Shown: one piece after another, positions 1 through 11,230 of the stretch
Numbering within the stretch: position 1 is the stretch's first letter
Layout of the letters: every line of letters starts with the position of its first letter
Origin: Hibiscus mutabilis
Taxonomy: Eukaryota > Streptophyta > Magnoliopsida > Malvales > Malvaceae
DNA length: 64,000 nt
Direction: 5' to 3'
NCBI GenBank assembly: GCA_019671005.1
Contig: CM033719.1
Location: 23,362,750-23,426,749, forward strand
The notes under the pieces: generated by a model
Seen by the model: the letters and a program-made list of their open reading frames with translations, nothing else
Told to the model about the DNA's origin: nothing
Databases searched by the model: none
Position numbers and translations under genes: made by a program

Positions 1-900
1 GCCATTGATTAAATGAAAATAATACCTGACAATTCCAAGAAAACTACGAACTCCTGAGATATTTCTAGGTGGTTTCTATTTCACACAGCCTGAATCTATT
101 GCAGATTCGCACAAATCCCATCTGCCACCATAATATGGCTAAAGAATACCACCTCAGAAAGCCAAAACTCACACTTACTAAACTTGGCATACAACTGTCT
201 ATCTCTCAAAATCTGAAAGATGACACAAAAATGATAATCATGCTTATCTTTCGAGCTTGAGTAAACCAAGATATCATCTATAAAAACTACTATAAAATGA
301 TCCAAATAGGGGTAGATAATTTGATTTATCAAATCCATGAAAGCTATCGGTGCATTGGTAAGCCCAAAGGGCATAACCAATAACTCATAATGGTCATATC
401 GCATCCTAAAAGTGGTCTTCTAGATATCCTCATCTTTTACTTTCAACTGATAATATCATGATCTTATATCAATCTTTGAGAACACACGAGCACCTCTCAA
501 TTGGTCAAACAAATCACTTATTACTGGAAGAGGGTAACAGTTTTTCACCGTTAACTTGTTGAGTTGGCTATAGCCAATGCATAACCTCATTGAACTATCT
601 TTCTTTTTTGACGAACAAGACCAAAGCACCCTAAGGTGATATGATCGGTTAGATGAAGCCTCTCTTTAACAACTCTTGAATTTGATTCTTTAATTCTCTT
701 AATTTTGCTAGTTTCATGCGATATAGTATAATAGACACCGGTGTTGTACCCGACATCACCTCAATATGAAACTCTAGCTCACGATCTAGGGGTAAACCAT
801 GTAACTATTCTAGAAAAATATTAGTGAACGCTCTAACGGTCTAAAGTTTTTTGAGCATTGAACTCTCAACTCTTGTATCAACCACATGAGCTAAAAAGGC
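1..900 (-). pseudogene. Reverse transcriptase fragment of element A
   Basis: The longest open piece (404-96) carries VMPFGLTNAP, then FIDDILVYSSS, the RT palm motif with both catalytic aspartates present, followed by QLYAKFSKCEFW. Upstream, in interrupted frames (about 560-405), the YPLP and FSKIDIRS-like steps of the finger and palm can be read. RT would copy element RNA to DNA in cytoplasmic particles. The gene is broken by stops and continues past the window edge, so RNase H and integrase are not visible. Unlike element B, the YxDD-equivalent FIDD is intact here. Confidence 0.85.
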
Positions 901-930
901 CTCATAACCCTATTGAATCACTTTTTTATG

Positions 931-1310
931 CTGCTAAGCTGACACCATATTGGACATGCAAGGATTTTTCTCACCTTTTACTATAAGTTTGGCCCCATCA
1001 GAACCACAAAGCTTAAGGTTCTTCATTTTACATCCCAAACTTGCGTTATGCTCAAACAACCAATTTATGCCCAAGATAACATCAAATTCTTGAAAGGGCA
1101 GAACCATCAAATCTGCAAGGAATATCAAACCTTGAACCTCTATCGGACACCTATGATAAACCTTGTCTACCAACATATCATACCCCAAAGGGCTAGTTAC
1201 ACGAACCCTAACCTCTAGGTCTTCAGTAAGAATACTCTATTGGTGGGATATCCCACTAAAAATATAAGAATGAGTAGACCTCGAGTCTACCAAACCAATA
1301 TTAGGAACAT
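931..1310 (-). pseudogene. Retroviral-type aspartic protease fragment of element A
   Basis: Near 1300-1265 the reverse strand encodes LVDSRSTHSYI, the active-site loop of retrotransposon pepsins, which normally reads D-S/T-G. An open piece at 1188-934 follows with CPIEVQG, LPFQEFDVILGINWL and the flap-distal half. The protease would cut the gag-pol polyprotein. The arginine in place of the active-site glycine is shared with element B (near 36780) and should abolish or impair activity. A stop lies between the active site and the rest. Confidence 0.8.
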
Positions 1311-1379
1311 AAAACAAGGTAAAGGTACATGAGATGACATCGATAGCCTTACAATCCTCTTAAGCCTTGACTACATATT

Positions 1380-2700
1380 TTCTTGTCGGTGCCCTTATAT
1401 TCGACTAGAAAGTGCCTCTACTCTATTGTCCCGATATATGGCTTACTCCTTCCCTAGCAAAGCCTCAGCCTCTCTCAGCTGTTAAGGAAGTTCGCTGATT
1501 CTAAACTGGGTAACATCTATGGCATTTGGGAAGTGTCTCACAAAGGGTCAGGTGATCTACAACCATAGCAAACCTTAGCATCTCATAGCACTCCCCATGG
1601 TGACTATGCCCACACTGACCAAAAACAAGTGCAATCAACCCTCTAGCTGAACCCTTAGAACTCATAGCTGATGATATGAGATTTGGCCTCTGATAGAAAG
1701 TAGACTCAGACTTACGATCTGATCTTGCATATTGACTCAATAATCCTCTATCTTAATTCTAATTACCTTTATACCTCTTAAAATAGGACTGCGACTGATT
1801 AGAGTAAGAATGATTCCTTCTACTTGAATCTCTATGACCTCCCGCATGGCCATAGGTCAGCCTTTGTACTTGCTCAAGGGATTTGGCACTAGTGGTTAAA
1901 TCAGAAAACACTTTCGATGGATCGGCCATCAAGTATGTTTAGATCTCTTTCCTCAATCCCTTTCGGACCCTCTTGTATCTCATATTTTCTATAGCAACCA
2001 ACTCTAGGGCATGCTTGCTCAGCTGCAGGAACTCTTGCTTATACTCGAAAATAGGTTAGCCCCCTTGAACCAGGTGTGTGAACTGATCCCATAAACTATC
2101 CATATGGGCTTTACCCATATACTTTCTTTCAAACTTATCCAGAAAGTCATCCCAAGTGGGTCGGTTAGGGTATCATCCTAACTCTACAGTTTTTCATCAC
2201 TCTTGAGCATTCTTCTTTAATAGAAAAAATGATGTGCTTCAGCTTATCTTTGGGTTTCAATCCTATTTGTCACAAAATCCAACGGGCATCCCTCAAACAC
2301 TGATATGTCTTAATTAGATTAGCTTATCCCATTCTAAGGAAATTTGTTGCATCTTGACGGTGAAACATCTCAATTGGGGCCTCACGAGGGGTAGCCAAAG
2401 GCCTAAGAATGGACCTCACTTTACGGTGAAGGGCCTGATGCAGGTGGGTGAAGTAATAGGCCATTTAACCCCTCTCAATCCCCGATATTTTAGCAGTGTC
2501 AATAACATAGTCCTCATCATAACTCTTCTCTCTAGAGCCCTAACTTTCGTCATGATCACGCATTTTTCTAGGCATAATTTTATTTTGCACAGATAAACAA
2601 ATAAGATTACTCTATTAGATATTCAGCTTTAAATAAGTATAACTTTGACTTATATGTATGTATTCACTAGACACCCTTTTTACAACTCTCTACTGCCCCT
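1380..2700 (-). pseudogene. Gag fragment of element A (capsid and zinc knuckle)
   Basis: Around 2165-1930 the reverse strand encodes a retrotransposon gag core (WDDFLDKFERKYMG, then FLQLSKHALELV and KVFSDL). After a basic, serine-rich linker, 1740-1501 holds a knuckle of the Tekay kind, FGQCGHSHHGEC. Gag would form the particle and bind element RNA. Several in-frame stops (CAG or CAA to TAG or TAA) break it. The start codon is not determinable. Confidence 0.75.
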
Positions 2701-2728
2701 AATTTTCCTAGAATCGGCTAAACCTACG

Positions 2729-2740
2729 CTTTGATACGAT
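2729..2740 (-). promoter_or_regulatory. Primer binding site of element A (initiator tRNA-Met type)
   Basis: On the reverse strand the bases read TCGTATCAAAGC, 10 of 12 matching the common plant PBS TGGTATCAGAGC. It lies five bases inside the LTR edge at 2745, the expected place for priming minus-strand DNA synthesis. Confidence 0.7.
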
Positions 2741-2744
2741 TAAA

Positions 2745-4959
2745 TGTAACACCCTAAACCCAACATCACATTTGGGCCTCAAGCCCAAAGTACAAGTATA
2801 AAATTTTTAACCTAGTTTAGCCCAATCCATTATCATTTTCATAAATCCATCAAAGTTAGGGAGCTCCAAATTTAAAACAAAATAGTTTAAAACATTATAC
2901 ATGATCAAATAGATCCAAATAAGTTACAGGCATAAAATCAATGGTCTTATAAATAAATTACCCGATAAGTTTAAGATATGTACTCTTGATCACATCAATG
3001 AGATGAAGTCCTACTCTGATGGGGCTCTTTCAATGCAATGCTACAACTTATCAACATGTGAATAGAAACAACAATTATGAACGTTGAGCTCATAAAGCTC
3101 AGTAGATACACATTTACTCTACTATGCTTCATGTAAATCATAAACATAAGTATGTAGTTAGATAAGATGATATGACAATAAAATGATACATGACGTTACC
3201 ACTAGTCACCTAAACATATGCTAACATCATAGCAATCATCATACGCGGCATACAAGACCCAACTATACCACACAACGACAACACTAGAGTGAGGCCTGGG
3301 TCAAACAACATCAAGAACTTACACTCTATGGGTGAGTTCAGGTCATGCAGTACTGGAATATACACCCTGGTGAGGCTGGGTCATATAGCATCAAAACATA
3401 CACCCATACTCAGAATCTCCCTAGAGTATCTTCAAATGAGGTCCGGGTAACATAGCACCGGTAACCTTTATCCGGTGTCTCTAACTATTATGTTGCAACA
3501 CGTCTCGATTATCTGGATCCCATCAATCAAATGCCCATATGAAACACAACATCATACTACAACATCCAACCCTATGGTTGCTAGCAACATTTAAGCCACG
3601 CAAGCTATTTACCAAGTTATTACAAATTATGATGGAGTACGTGGGTAAATCCTCGTTTTCTCAATTTTACATCTCATGTTACCTCATTTGAAGTATATTG
3701 GATCGAGTATTATAATTTTCAGCCCATCAGACTCAAATTTAACTTTTCAGGAAAAATGCCCAATGGGTATCGGTACTAGCTCTCACGTACTGGTACATTA
3801 CCCTTTGCTACTAGTACTCATGGCATACCCATACGAAATTAGCTCACTGGAATTTTTATCCAGCCTTCTCGTACTGGTACGAGTTAACTCGTACCGATAT
3901 CACTTTACATGGCATACTGATATAGGTTGAACACCGTATCGATACCTCATTCAAAGTTTATCTTAATAAAATAGTATTCTTAAACCCAGAACACTAGGGT
4001 ACCGGTACTGGTTCTCCGTGTACGGGTATCAAAGCCCAGAAACAGCTTCATAGGCTAGGGAAATCACTTCTCAAGCCCCCAAAATGCAATCTTTAACCTC
4101 TTAACTCAAACGTACATCTTATTAAAGTTATTAGGGTGGTTTGCTATCATTTTTACATGTTATTAACATCATATTCGAGTTTTACCATTAAAAAGAGTCT
4201 CAAGCTCTTAACACCCAAACAACAGCCAAGAACATCAAATCTAGCAAATAAGCAGCATTCTTAGGATGTGCATGAAACAAAAGGAGTTGAATGCGTACTA
4301 ACCTTCCTTTAAAGCTGGAAAAATAGCCCTTTTGCCAACCTCAAGCCTTCCTTTTTCCTTGTTCCTTGGAATGCTCTTCAACCTCTTTCACTACTACCAA
4401 ATATTGTAAAAGAAAATTACAATATCGCTAAAAAAATAAAGATGACTAAGGAAGATTTAACCACGTTAAATCTTCCATTCTCGTTCATCTTCTCTAACCA
4501 CCACCAAAAACTCATTTTCTTTATTTATCATTATTTCCAACAATTCTTACCCTAAAAGATAAATCCTTTGATGATGATTACAACTCTTTCAAGCCAAATT
4601 TTGATATTACTACTCAAAATGACAAATGTTGTATCTTTGTCATTGGGTCTTTGAGAAAAGATGAAGTAGAAAGAGATGGGAGTGATGTGGAGACAAGGGT
4701 GATATCACCCTTGTAGCTTTTCTGCAGGGGCAATAAAACCAGCCCTCATTTCCCCTTTCAAACATGAGGGAAATGATCCTTCTGCCCCCACCATCATCCT
4801 CATAATCACCCACTCAACTAAGGCATTCAAGCCTAACAACAAAAGGAAGGCCCATCAAGGCTCTCTTAAGCACCTAATGGGCCCTGAGACTCAACCCAAC
4901 ACGTATAGTCCACCACTTGGGTGAACCGACCCACAGATTTTGTAATCCGGGTCCTTATA
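2745..4959 (-). repeat. 5' LTR of element A (about 2.2 kb)
   Basis: The left edge TGTAACACCC abuts the PBS. The right edge, read on the reverse strand, starts TATAAGGACCCGG, which I take as a mutated TGTAAGG. Long LTRs are typical of Tekay/Del elements. A cluster of GTACYGGTAC-like palindromes lies at 3765-4030. No second LTR of this element is in the window, so the edges rest on the PBS and terminal bases. Confidence 0.7.
3765..4030. repeat. Cluster of GTAC(C/T)GGTAC-type short palindromes in LTR A
   Basis: Within about 260 bp I count at least seven variants of one 10-bp palindrome: GTACTGGTAC twice (about 3787 and 3871), GTACCGATAT (3891), GTATCGATAC (3936), GGTACCGGTAC (about 3998), GGTATCGGTAC and TACGGGTATC. 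A comparable cluster exists in both LTRs of element B. Confidence 0.75.
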
Positions 4960-4997
4960 GTAAGTACATGATTTAAAATAAAAATGGTTTTAAGATT
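4960..4997. other. Short spacer between element A and a fold-back repeat
   Basis: AT-rich, nothing recognisable. No convincing target duplication for element A could be set because its other end is outside the window. Confidence 0.4.
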
Positions 4998-5403
4998 TTT
5001 GTATTTTTAAACTAAATTTAATATATTTTTTCTATTCCACGTTTATTCCTATAATTTCACATGTACAGTGATTGAATTAATTTTTAAATTAATTAATAAT
5101 TTTAATATTTATTAAAAATATTTAATTAAATTATTATATATGTGAAATTATATTAAAATTTTAAAATTATATCAATTCATTTGAATTATGTTCGTGAGTT
5201 TAGATTCATTAAATAAATTTTTAATATAATTTTAAAATTTTGAATTTTTAATATAATTTCACATATATAATAATTTAATTAAATATTTTTAATAAAAATA
5301 AATTATTAATTAAGTTAGAAAAACAATTCAATGATTATATATGTTAAATTATACAAATAATTGTGGAAAGAAAACATATATTAAATTTAGTTTAGAAATA
5401 CAA
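4998..5403. repeat. Fold-back (palindromic) repeat, about 400 bp
   Basis: The left arm from TTGTATTTTTAAAC onward is matched in reverse complement by the right arm ending GTTTAGAAATACAA. The arms are close to 200 bp each and pair across ATTCCAC/GTGGAA, AATTTCACATG and TATATGTGAAATT. No coding sequence. Probably a MITE of unknown superfamily; I found no clear target duplication. Confidence 0.7.
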
Positions 5404-6472
5404 GTATGTCAACTTTAATTTAATTAATAAATTTATTTAAGTGGTTTAGATGTTTTATGCATCTCAAGTGCATGATGTTCGAGTCCCCTTAATCTATATT
5501 TTTTCTGGCATTAATAGCATACATATTAAGACATATACTAAATTTTGCAATACATATGACAAAATTGAACTTGGCCCAACGGCTCCGCCAGTGCCAAAGC
5601 TAGCAGTTGTTGAACTTTATTTTCCTCCTCCAATTAGGTGACATGTGTCACTACCTGATTCGAGGTAGAAAATAAAATTATTAAATCAAGTCCTCCAAAA
5701 AGGTGATGACATATGTCACCACTTAATTGAATAATTAATTTATTTTATAAAATTAAAATTAATATCAAATTTATATAATTTATAAATAACAGAGACCAAA
5801 TATATAATTATACAAATTTTGTTAACTGTCATATCACCTTTCTCGTTAAGTTTTAACGATAAGTGATCTAATTAATACTATTTAAATAGTTAAATATTTA
5901 TAATGATACAATTGAAAGAATGGTGATTATATTGACACCAACTGCATAATTTTATGTTCATAAAAGAAACAAAATGCACCACGAAATGAGTCATCCGACA
6001 AAACAGAAGAGGACAATTGCATGTGTTTGAATTTAGTTTTTCTGGCAAGGAAATTATGACAAAAAACGGTTTGGATCGATCGATATCGCGCGATTGAGAG
6101 AAATTTTGGATTTGAGATCGTGCGATTGAGAGAGAGGAAAACAATGTATTTAGATTTTGTTTTTTCCACATAAACCGCGTTGGGTTATGCTTTGACTGTT
6201 GCGTATCGATATGTATTGAAATTTGAAATGGTCGCTCACTTTTTGGTTTCTTTTTTGTTTTTTGTTTTACTGAAGTTTCCATGTAAATTGATCGGAAGTG
6301 AATCTAATCATAATTTTATAGTGAGTTAATAAATGATTATCAAATTATTTTAATTTTTTTCGCATTAAATTTTTAATGGTTAAAAAATAAATTTTAAATT
6401 TTAGTATAAATTAATATTAATTCGTTAAATGTTATTAACAATCTAATCACGAACTGATCATAAATATTCATC
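5404..6472. other. AT-rich intergenic DNA without recognisable gene
   Basis: Two short palindromic boxes, GTGACATGTGTCAC (5640) and GTGACATATGTCAC-like (5710), resemble the GTGACACGTGTCAC boxes in the MITE at 8009-8785. At 6060-6140 a GC-richer patch has GATCGATCGATATCGCGCG followed by GATTGAGAG repeats. Open frames on the reverse strand (6282-5890) have no family signature and I do not call them genes. Confidence 0.5.
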
Positions 6473-7072
6473 TAATTAAAATAATATATTTATTATTACA
6501 AAATGATTATTAAACTTTGTAAATGTTGCATAATGATCATTGAATTATTTAATTATTACAAAATATTAGCTATTTACATGTTATAATATAAGGTTTTTTC
6601 AGTTGATTTTATGGAATTTTATTTTCATAAGTGTTTTAAATAAAAGAATAAAATAAATTGTTTTGTTTTCACAAACGTTTCAAAGGGAAGGATTTAAAGC
6701 CTTTTGTTTCAAAAAAAAATTCAAATGAAAGGACTTACAGATTTTTTTTCTAAAAACTAGTTAAATGAAAGGAATTAAATGAGTTTTTCAAGGAACGTTT
6801 CTAGAAATAAGAAAAAACTCTTTCATCTTTTCATTTAAAACGTTTTAGGAAAAAAATATCTTGAAATCAACTTCAAAAAATCACTTGCGCTATAACTTGT
6901 AATAATAAATTATTTTGTAACAATTATATTGTCCAATAATCATTTTATAACAATTAAATAGTCTAATGGTCATTTTGTAACAATTAAATAGTTCAATGAT
7001 CATATTTTAACATTTACAATTTTTAATGACTATTTTGTAATAACTAATATATTACTTTAATTAAGTAAATGT
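6473..7072. repeat. Fold-back element with arms over 100 bp
   Basis: The left arm (AATTAAAATAATATATTTAT, then TTACAAAATGATTATTAAA and AATGATCATTGAA) is mirrored by the right arm ending TTAATTAAGTAAATGT. The arm unit, roughly TTACAAAATGRYYATTRRAC, recurs two to three times per arm, so each arm is a small tandem array. The centre (6600-6860) has a second hairpin around AGTTGATTTTA. Mutator-type MITE is plausible but edges are approximate. Confidence 0.6.
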
Positions 7073-7149
7073 GTTCGGTCGGCACACCACTGAACTGTTA
7101 ACGACCTCTATCAAATCAGCTCTCATTTTATAAAAAAATTTAAAGTTTA

Positions 7150-7839
7150 GGGAAAATTACATATTTAGTACCTCAATTATGCTTGTATTACTATTTTAAC
7201 ACCCAAACTATTATTTTTGACAAAATGGTACTTAACGTTACGTTTTTGTTCTGTTTTGGTACCACAACTGTTAAAAACTAACGGATATGATGACATGGCT
7301 TCGGTTAATAATAGTTTTAGTCCAAAATACTTATATATATTACCAGTTTAGTCCAAAATCCATCAATTTAAAATATTATATTAGTTTTAATTGAATTTTG
7401 TCTCATCCCTTTCTCACCCCTCGTATTCTCGTCGGTATCCCGATCGTGGAATTTGGGTCCTCCAATGGACCCTGCATTAACCCCCCATTGATCTACAAAT
7501 CTTAAAATTTTTATTGTCCCTAGCGTATTTTTTAAACTCCAAAACCCAAAAACATGTTCGATTGGAAAAAGAAGAAAATTGAGGAATTTACACTTTTAAT
7601 CCAAAAATTAAAATAATATTTAAATTGATAGAATTTTAGACTAAATTGATAGATTGTATAAGTTTTTGGACTAAAACTATTATTAATCCAAGCCACGTCA
7701 CCATTTCCGTTAATTTTAAACGGCAGTGGTACAAAAACATAACAAAACGTAACTTTAGATACCATTTTACCAAAAGTAATAGTTGGGGTACCAAAACAAT
7801 AACGCGAACATAATTAAAGTACTAATATATAGTTTTCCC
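7150..7839. mobile_element. Mutator-type fold-back MITE with perfect 9-bp target duplication
   Basis: The ends read GGGAAAATTACATATTTAGT and, in reverse complement, GGGAAAACTATATATTAGT, and the inverted arms extend beyond 100 bp. It is flanked on both sides by TAAAGTTTA (7141-7149 and 7840-7848), a perfect 9-bp duplication as expected for Mutator-like elements. The interior has no transposase frame, so it is non-autonomous. Confidence 0.9.
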
Positions 7840-8008
7840 TAAAGTTTAATGCTCATTTTATAGCTTTCAAAAGTTTAATATAATTTTTTTTTATAGTTTA
7901 GCGACTGTTTTAAATTTTACCTTTTCATGTATTACTTAAAGTTTAGATATGTTGAGAGTCATTGTACTAATTTAAAATTTATATTTTAGTCCCTATTCTT
8001 AAATTTTA

Positions 8009-8785
8009 GGGTAAACTACATCAGTAGTAACCGAACTATAGTTTCTTTCCTATTTTGGTCACCGAACTATTTTTTTGGCAAAAACATCACTAACGTTATG
8101 TTTCCTTCCTATTTTGGTTACCGAACTATTTTTTTGGCAAAAACATCACTAATGTTATGTTTCCTTCCTATTTTGGTCATCGGCTGTTAAAAACTTAACG
8201 GTTTTGCTGACATAGAATTTTATTTTATTTTTTAAATTTTTCATGTCATTTCTTCTTTCTCCTCGTAAGCAATATATGTTATTTTATAATATTTTTATTC
8301 AAACTAACAGGATGGTGACACGTGTCACTGTCTATTAGTGGAATAAAAGGAATGAAAAATCAAGCCCCTTATGCAGCGAAAGAGATTCGACTAATAGGCA
8401 GTTACACGTGTCACCATCATATTAGGCAATTACATGTGTCACCATCTTTCTGGTTGTATAAGGGGCTTGATTTTTCATTCCTTTTATTCCTCTAATAGGC
8501 AGTTACACGTGTCACCATCCTGGTAGTTTAAATAAAAATATTATAAAATAACATATATTGCTTACGAGAAGAGATAAGAAATGACATGGAAAATTAAAAT
8601 AAAATAACAGCTGGTGACCAAAATAGGAAGGAAACATAACGTTAGTGATGTTTTTGCCAAAAAAATAGTTTGGTGACCAAAATAGGAAGGAAACATAACG
8701 TTAGTGATATTTTTGCCAAAAAAATAATTCGGTGACAAAAGTAGGAAAAAAACCATAGTTCGGTGACTACATGTGTAGTTTACCC
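8009..8785. mobile_element. Mutator-type fold-back MITE with duplicated arm units and inner hairpin
   Basis: The ends read GGGTAAACTACATC and GGGTAAACTACACATG (reverse complement). Both flanks carry TAAATTTTA (8000-8008, 8786-8794), a perfect 9-bp duplication. Each arm contains about two copies of a roughly 60-bp unit with TTTTTGGCAAAAACATCACT. The centre (8290-8530) is a further inverted repeat with several ACACGTGTCAC boxes. No transposase frame. Confidence 0.9.
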
Positions 8786-8935
8786 TAAATTTTACGATGT
8801 TGATTCCATATATTATTTTTAATTTAAAATCTTGGTCACTCCCTAACTTCTATTCAATTACACGGTTAACTACTAACTTGATATCCGTAAAAAAATGGTA
8901 AAAATCACTTTTTACTCCTTTATGTTTATAGTTTT

Positions 8936-9086
8936 TTTTATCAATTTGACAATTTATCTTTAAAAAAATAAAGAAGTTATCATTAATTTAAAAAAATAAA
9001 GAAGTTATCATTAATTTGACAATTTATCTTTAAAAAATAAAGAAGTTATCTTTAAAAAAATAAAGAAGTTATCATTAATTTAACAA
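8936..9086. repeat. Short tandem repeat, AATAAAGAAGTTATCATTAA type
   Basis: Four imperfect copies of AATAAAGAAGTTATC with interleaved ACAATTTATCTTTAAAAA. Surrounding 8795-9470 is otherwise plain AT-rich DNA. Confidence 0.7.
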
Positions 9087-9476
9087 TATCATTTTTGGAT
9101 CATTTATGTGTACACCTTTTAAGGGTTAATTTGATAAAAATCGTAAACGTAAAAAACTAAAAAATTATTTTGAAGCTGTCAAGTTAGCAATTAGTGATAA
9201 AAATGAATAAAAGTTAGTTTATGGACGAAGATTTTCAAACAAAAATAGTACAATAACTAAATGTTGCAAAATTAAAGGTATAAGGAATAAATTTTAAAAT
9301 AGTACAAGGATCTTTGGCATATTTAAACCATTGCAAAACTTATTTGGAGGTTTAAAAATTGGCCTAATAACATTTTTTGGGCAGCTTTGGGAAAATAATC
9401 CAAATAGATTAAATATTTAGGAAAATAGAGCACCTTAAGGGATATTTTGGAATTTACGGTAAATTTTACAGTGCAT

Positions 9477-9715
9477 GGGGAAGACGTCATCTGCAGGTGG
9501 TGACTTTCCCTTGAGTTGTAATAGTTTAATGTTTTTTTCTTTATCGATTCAAGACAAAATCAGGGAGAAATCGCCATATGCAGGTGACGACTTAGGGGAA
9601 GACGCCATTTGCAGGCGGTGATTTTCCCTTGATTTATAATAGTTTAATATTTTTTCTTATCGATTTAAGATAAAATCAGGGGAAATCGTCATCTGCAGAT
9701 GACGACTTCCCCCTA
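9477..9715. repeat. Two tandem units of about 120 bp built on CTGCAG palindromes
   Basis: Each unit begins GGGGAAGACGYCATYTGCAG, continues with TAATAGTTTAAT and ends AAAATCAGGG-AAATCG. Blocks such as GTCATCTGCAGATGACGAC are near-perfect palindromes centred on CTGCAG. The whole array can fold back on itself. Not coding. Confidence 0.75.
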
Positions 9716-10209
9716 TCCCAAAATATACCTCAACGTCCCCAAAACCCAAAATATTGTTTGGGTTTACATTATTCCTCAAAATACTTGCACTTTTTGCCCA
9801 CAATTTTTTTTAAAAAAGTCATATTAGCTTTTTTTCACCTTTTTAATCTCTTTTGGCCCTCGAACTTTTTTGCCAACATGAACGAATTAACAATAAAAGT
9901 AGCATATATGTTAAGCTAACATAATTTATTTTGCCTTTTTGTCAATGCTAATGTTGGTTATTCTGTTGCAAAACTTTTAGAAAAATTTTAAAAATGATAA
10001 CACATTTAAAATGATAAAATATTAGAAAATTGAAGAAAAAAATTAAATTATTAATAATTGTAATATTAAAAATTATTAAAAAGTGCAAAAGAATTTTATC
10101 AAAAAAGTGTAAAATAATTAAGAAAAGTGGCGAAATAGTTAATTTCATTAGCTGATAGTTTATAGCGGGATTACATTAGCTGATAGCTGATAGTTGATTG
10201 CATTAGCTG
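9716..10209. other. AT-rich DNA, no gene seen
   Basis: Contains GCTGATAGTTGAT-like short repeats at 10140-10210 and otherwise low-complexity AT sequence. The reverse-strand open frame at 10148-9948 is hydrophobic low complexity without family signature. Confidence 0.4.
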
Positions 10210-10805
10210 ATTATATGGGAGTGTTTGGTAAAATTAACTGATAGTCGATAGCTGTTTGATTATTTGAACAAGAAAAATGACATATAAGGACATAATTATA
10301 TTCGATACTTGTTTGAATAGTTTATTAGTTATCAATATTTTGTATCTATTAATATTAATTAGATTATGAAAATTAATATTTTAATATAACATTACTAAGT
10401 ATATTTGAAAAATCTATATATTAATTTATTATTTATATAATTATTTTTAATATAATTTAATTAATTATTAAATTTAAATGCAATATAAATGTGTGATAAT
10501 AAAAATAAAAATATTAATTTACAAATGTCACAATGTAAATACATGGGGTAAAGAATTAAAATAGAAAATGTTAAATTTAGGTTATTTGAAGATTTTTTTT
10601 ATAATTGTTAAGGGTAAAATGGTCTTTATAACTCTTATGTCAAAAATTTCCTATTAGCATCTTTTTAAAATTAGAAATTTCACCATATATGCTATTTCAA
10701 TCCTCTATTCACCAAACATCCTAATTAGCGAATTTGATCGGTCAAACCTTTAATATTAGCACAAACCTTTAATTTCCACTCAAACCGCTATTTGTCAAAC
10801 AATAC
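10210..10805. repeat. MITE-like element, family shared with 15236-15490
   Basis: The left part has GTGTTTGGTAAAATTA and the right part has ATTCACCAAACATC and then CGGTCAAACCTTTAAT. The right 220 bp align by eye with 15236-15490 (shared steps: AAATGGTCTTTATAA, CTATTYACCAAACAT, CAAACCTNTAAT, CAAACMRCTATTT). No transposase frame. Confidence 0.5.
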
Positions 10806-11093
10806 TTTTACCTTATTTTTTTATCTATTGTTTCAACTTGACAAAAAAATCAAGGGACGAAAGAGACAAAAAAAAATTAAAGGACTAACGTGGCTTTTTT
10901 AACAAAAAGTTGGAGGGTCAAAAATGTCATTAGACCTTTAAATTTTATTATAATACTCTTAATTAGGCAATAAAAATCTGAATTTAAAATATTTTTATTT
11001 ATATATAATATTTATAGGGTAATTATTTAATGTATCGTCAGTTGGATTTTTTTCCACAAGCAGGTTTTTAAAGTTGTCATGTATCTTTTTTAG

Positions 11094-11230
11094 GAGCCCT
11101 AAACCCTATATTCTAAACCTTAAACTCTAAACTTTAAATCATAAAATATATTCTCAAACCTTAAAACATAACTACAAAACACTAAATCCTAACTTCAAAC
11201 CCTAAACCCTAACTTCTAAACCTTAAAAAA
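11094..11230. repeat. Degenerate telomere-like CCCTAAA tract (interstitial)
   Basis: About 130 bp of imperfect 7-8-mers: GCCCTAAACCCTATA, ACCTTAAACTCTAAAC, AACCCTAAACCCTAACTTC. The plant telomere unit is CCCTAAA. It may be an old interstitial telomeric tract or a chance AT/C-rich expansion. Confidence 0.5.

Larger units (their letters stand above)
1..4959 (-). mobile_element. Element A: Tekay/Del-type Ty3/gypsy retrotransposon, cut by left window edge
   Basis: Reading right to left: a 5' LTR (4959-2745), a primer binding site, gag, aspartic protease and part of reverse transcriptase, in the usual Ty3/gypsy order. The rest of pol and the 3' LTR lie beyond the left edge. RT wording is of the Tekay/Del chromovirus kind, close to element B at 34192-43629 but in opposite orientation. 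Stops and frame changes interrupt every domain, so the copy is dead. The LTR right end reads TCCTTATA where a terminal CA is expected, a single transition. Seen directly: domain motifs and PBS. Lineage name: family knowledge. Confidence 0.85.

Noticed and set aside
5890..6282. 130-codon reverse-strand frame in AT-rich DNA
   Set aside because: No recognisable domain, composition like its surroundings, no promoter or neighbour context.
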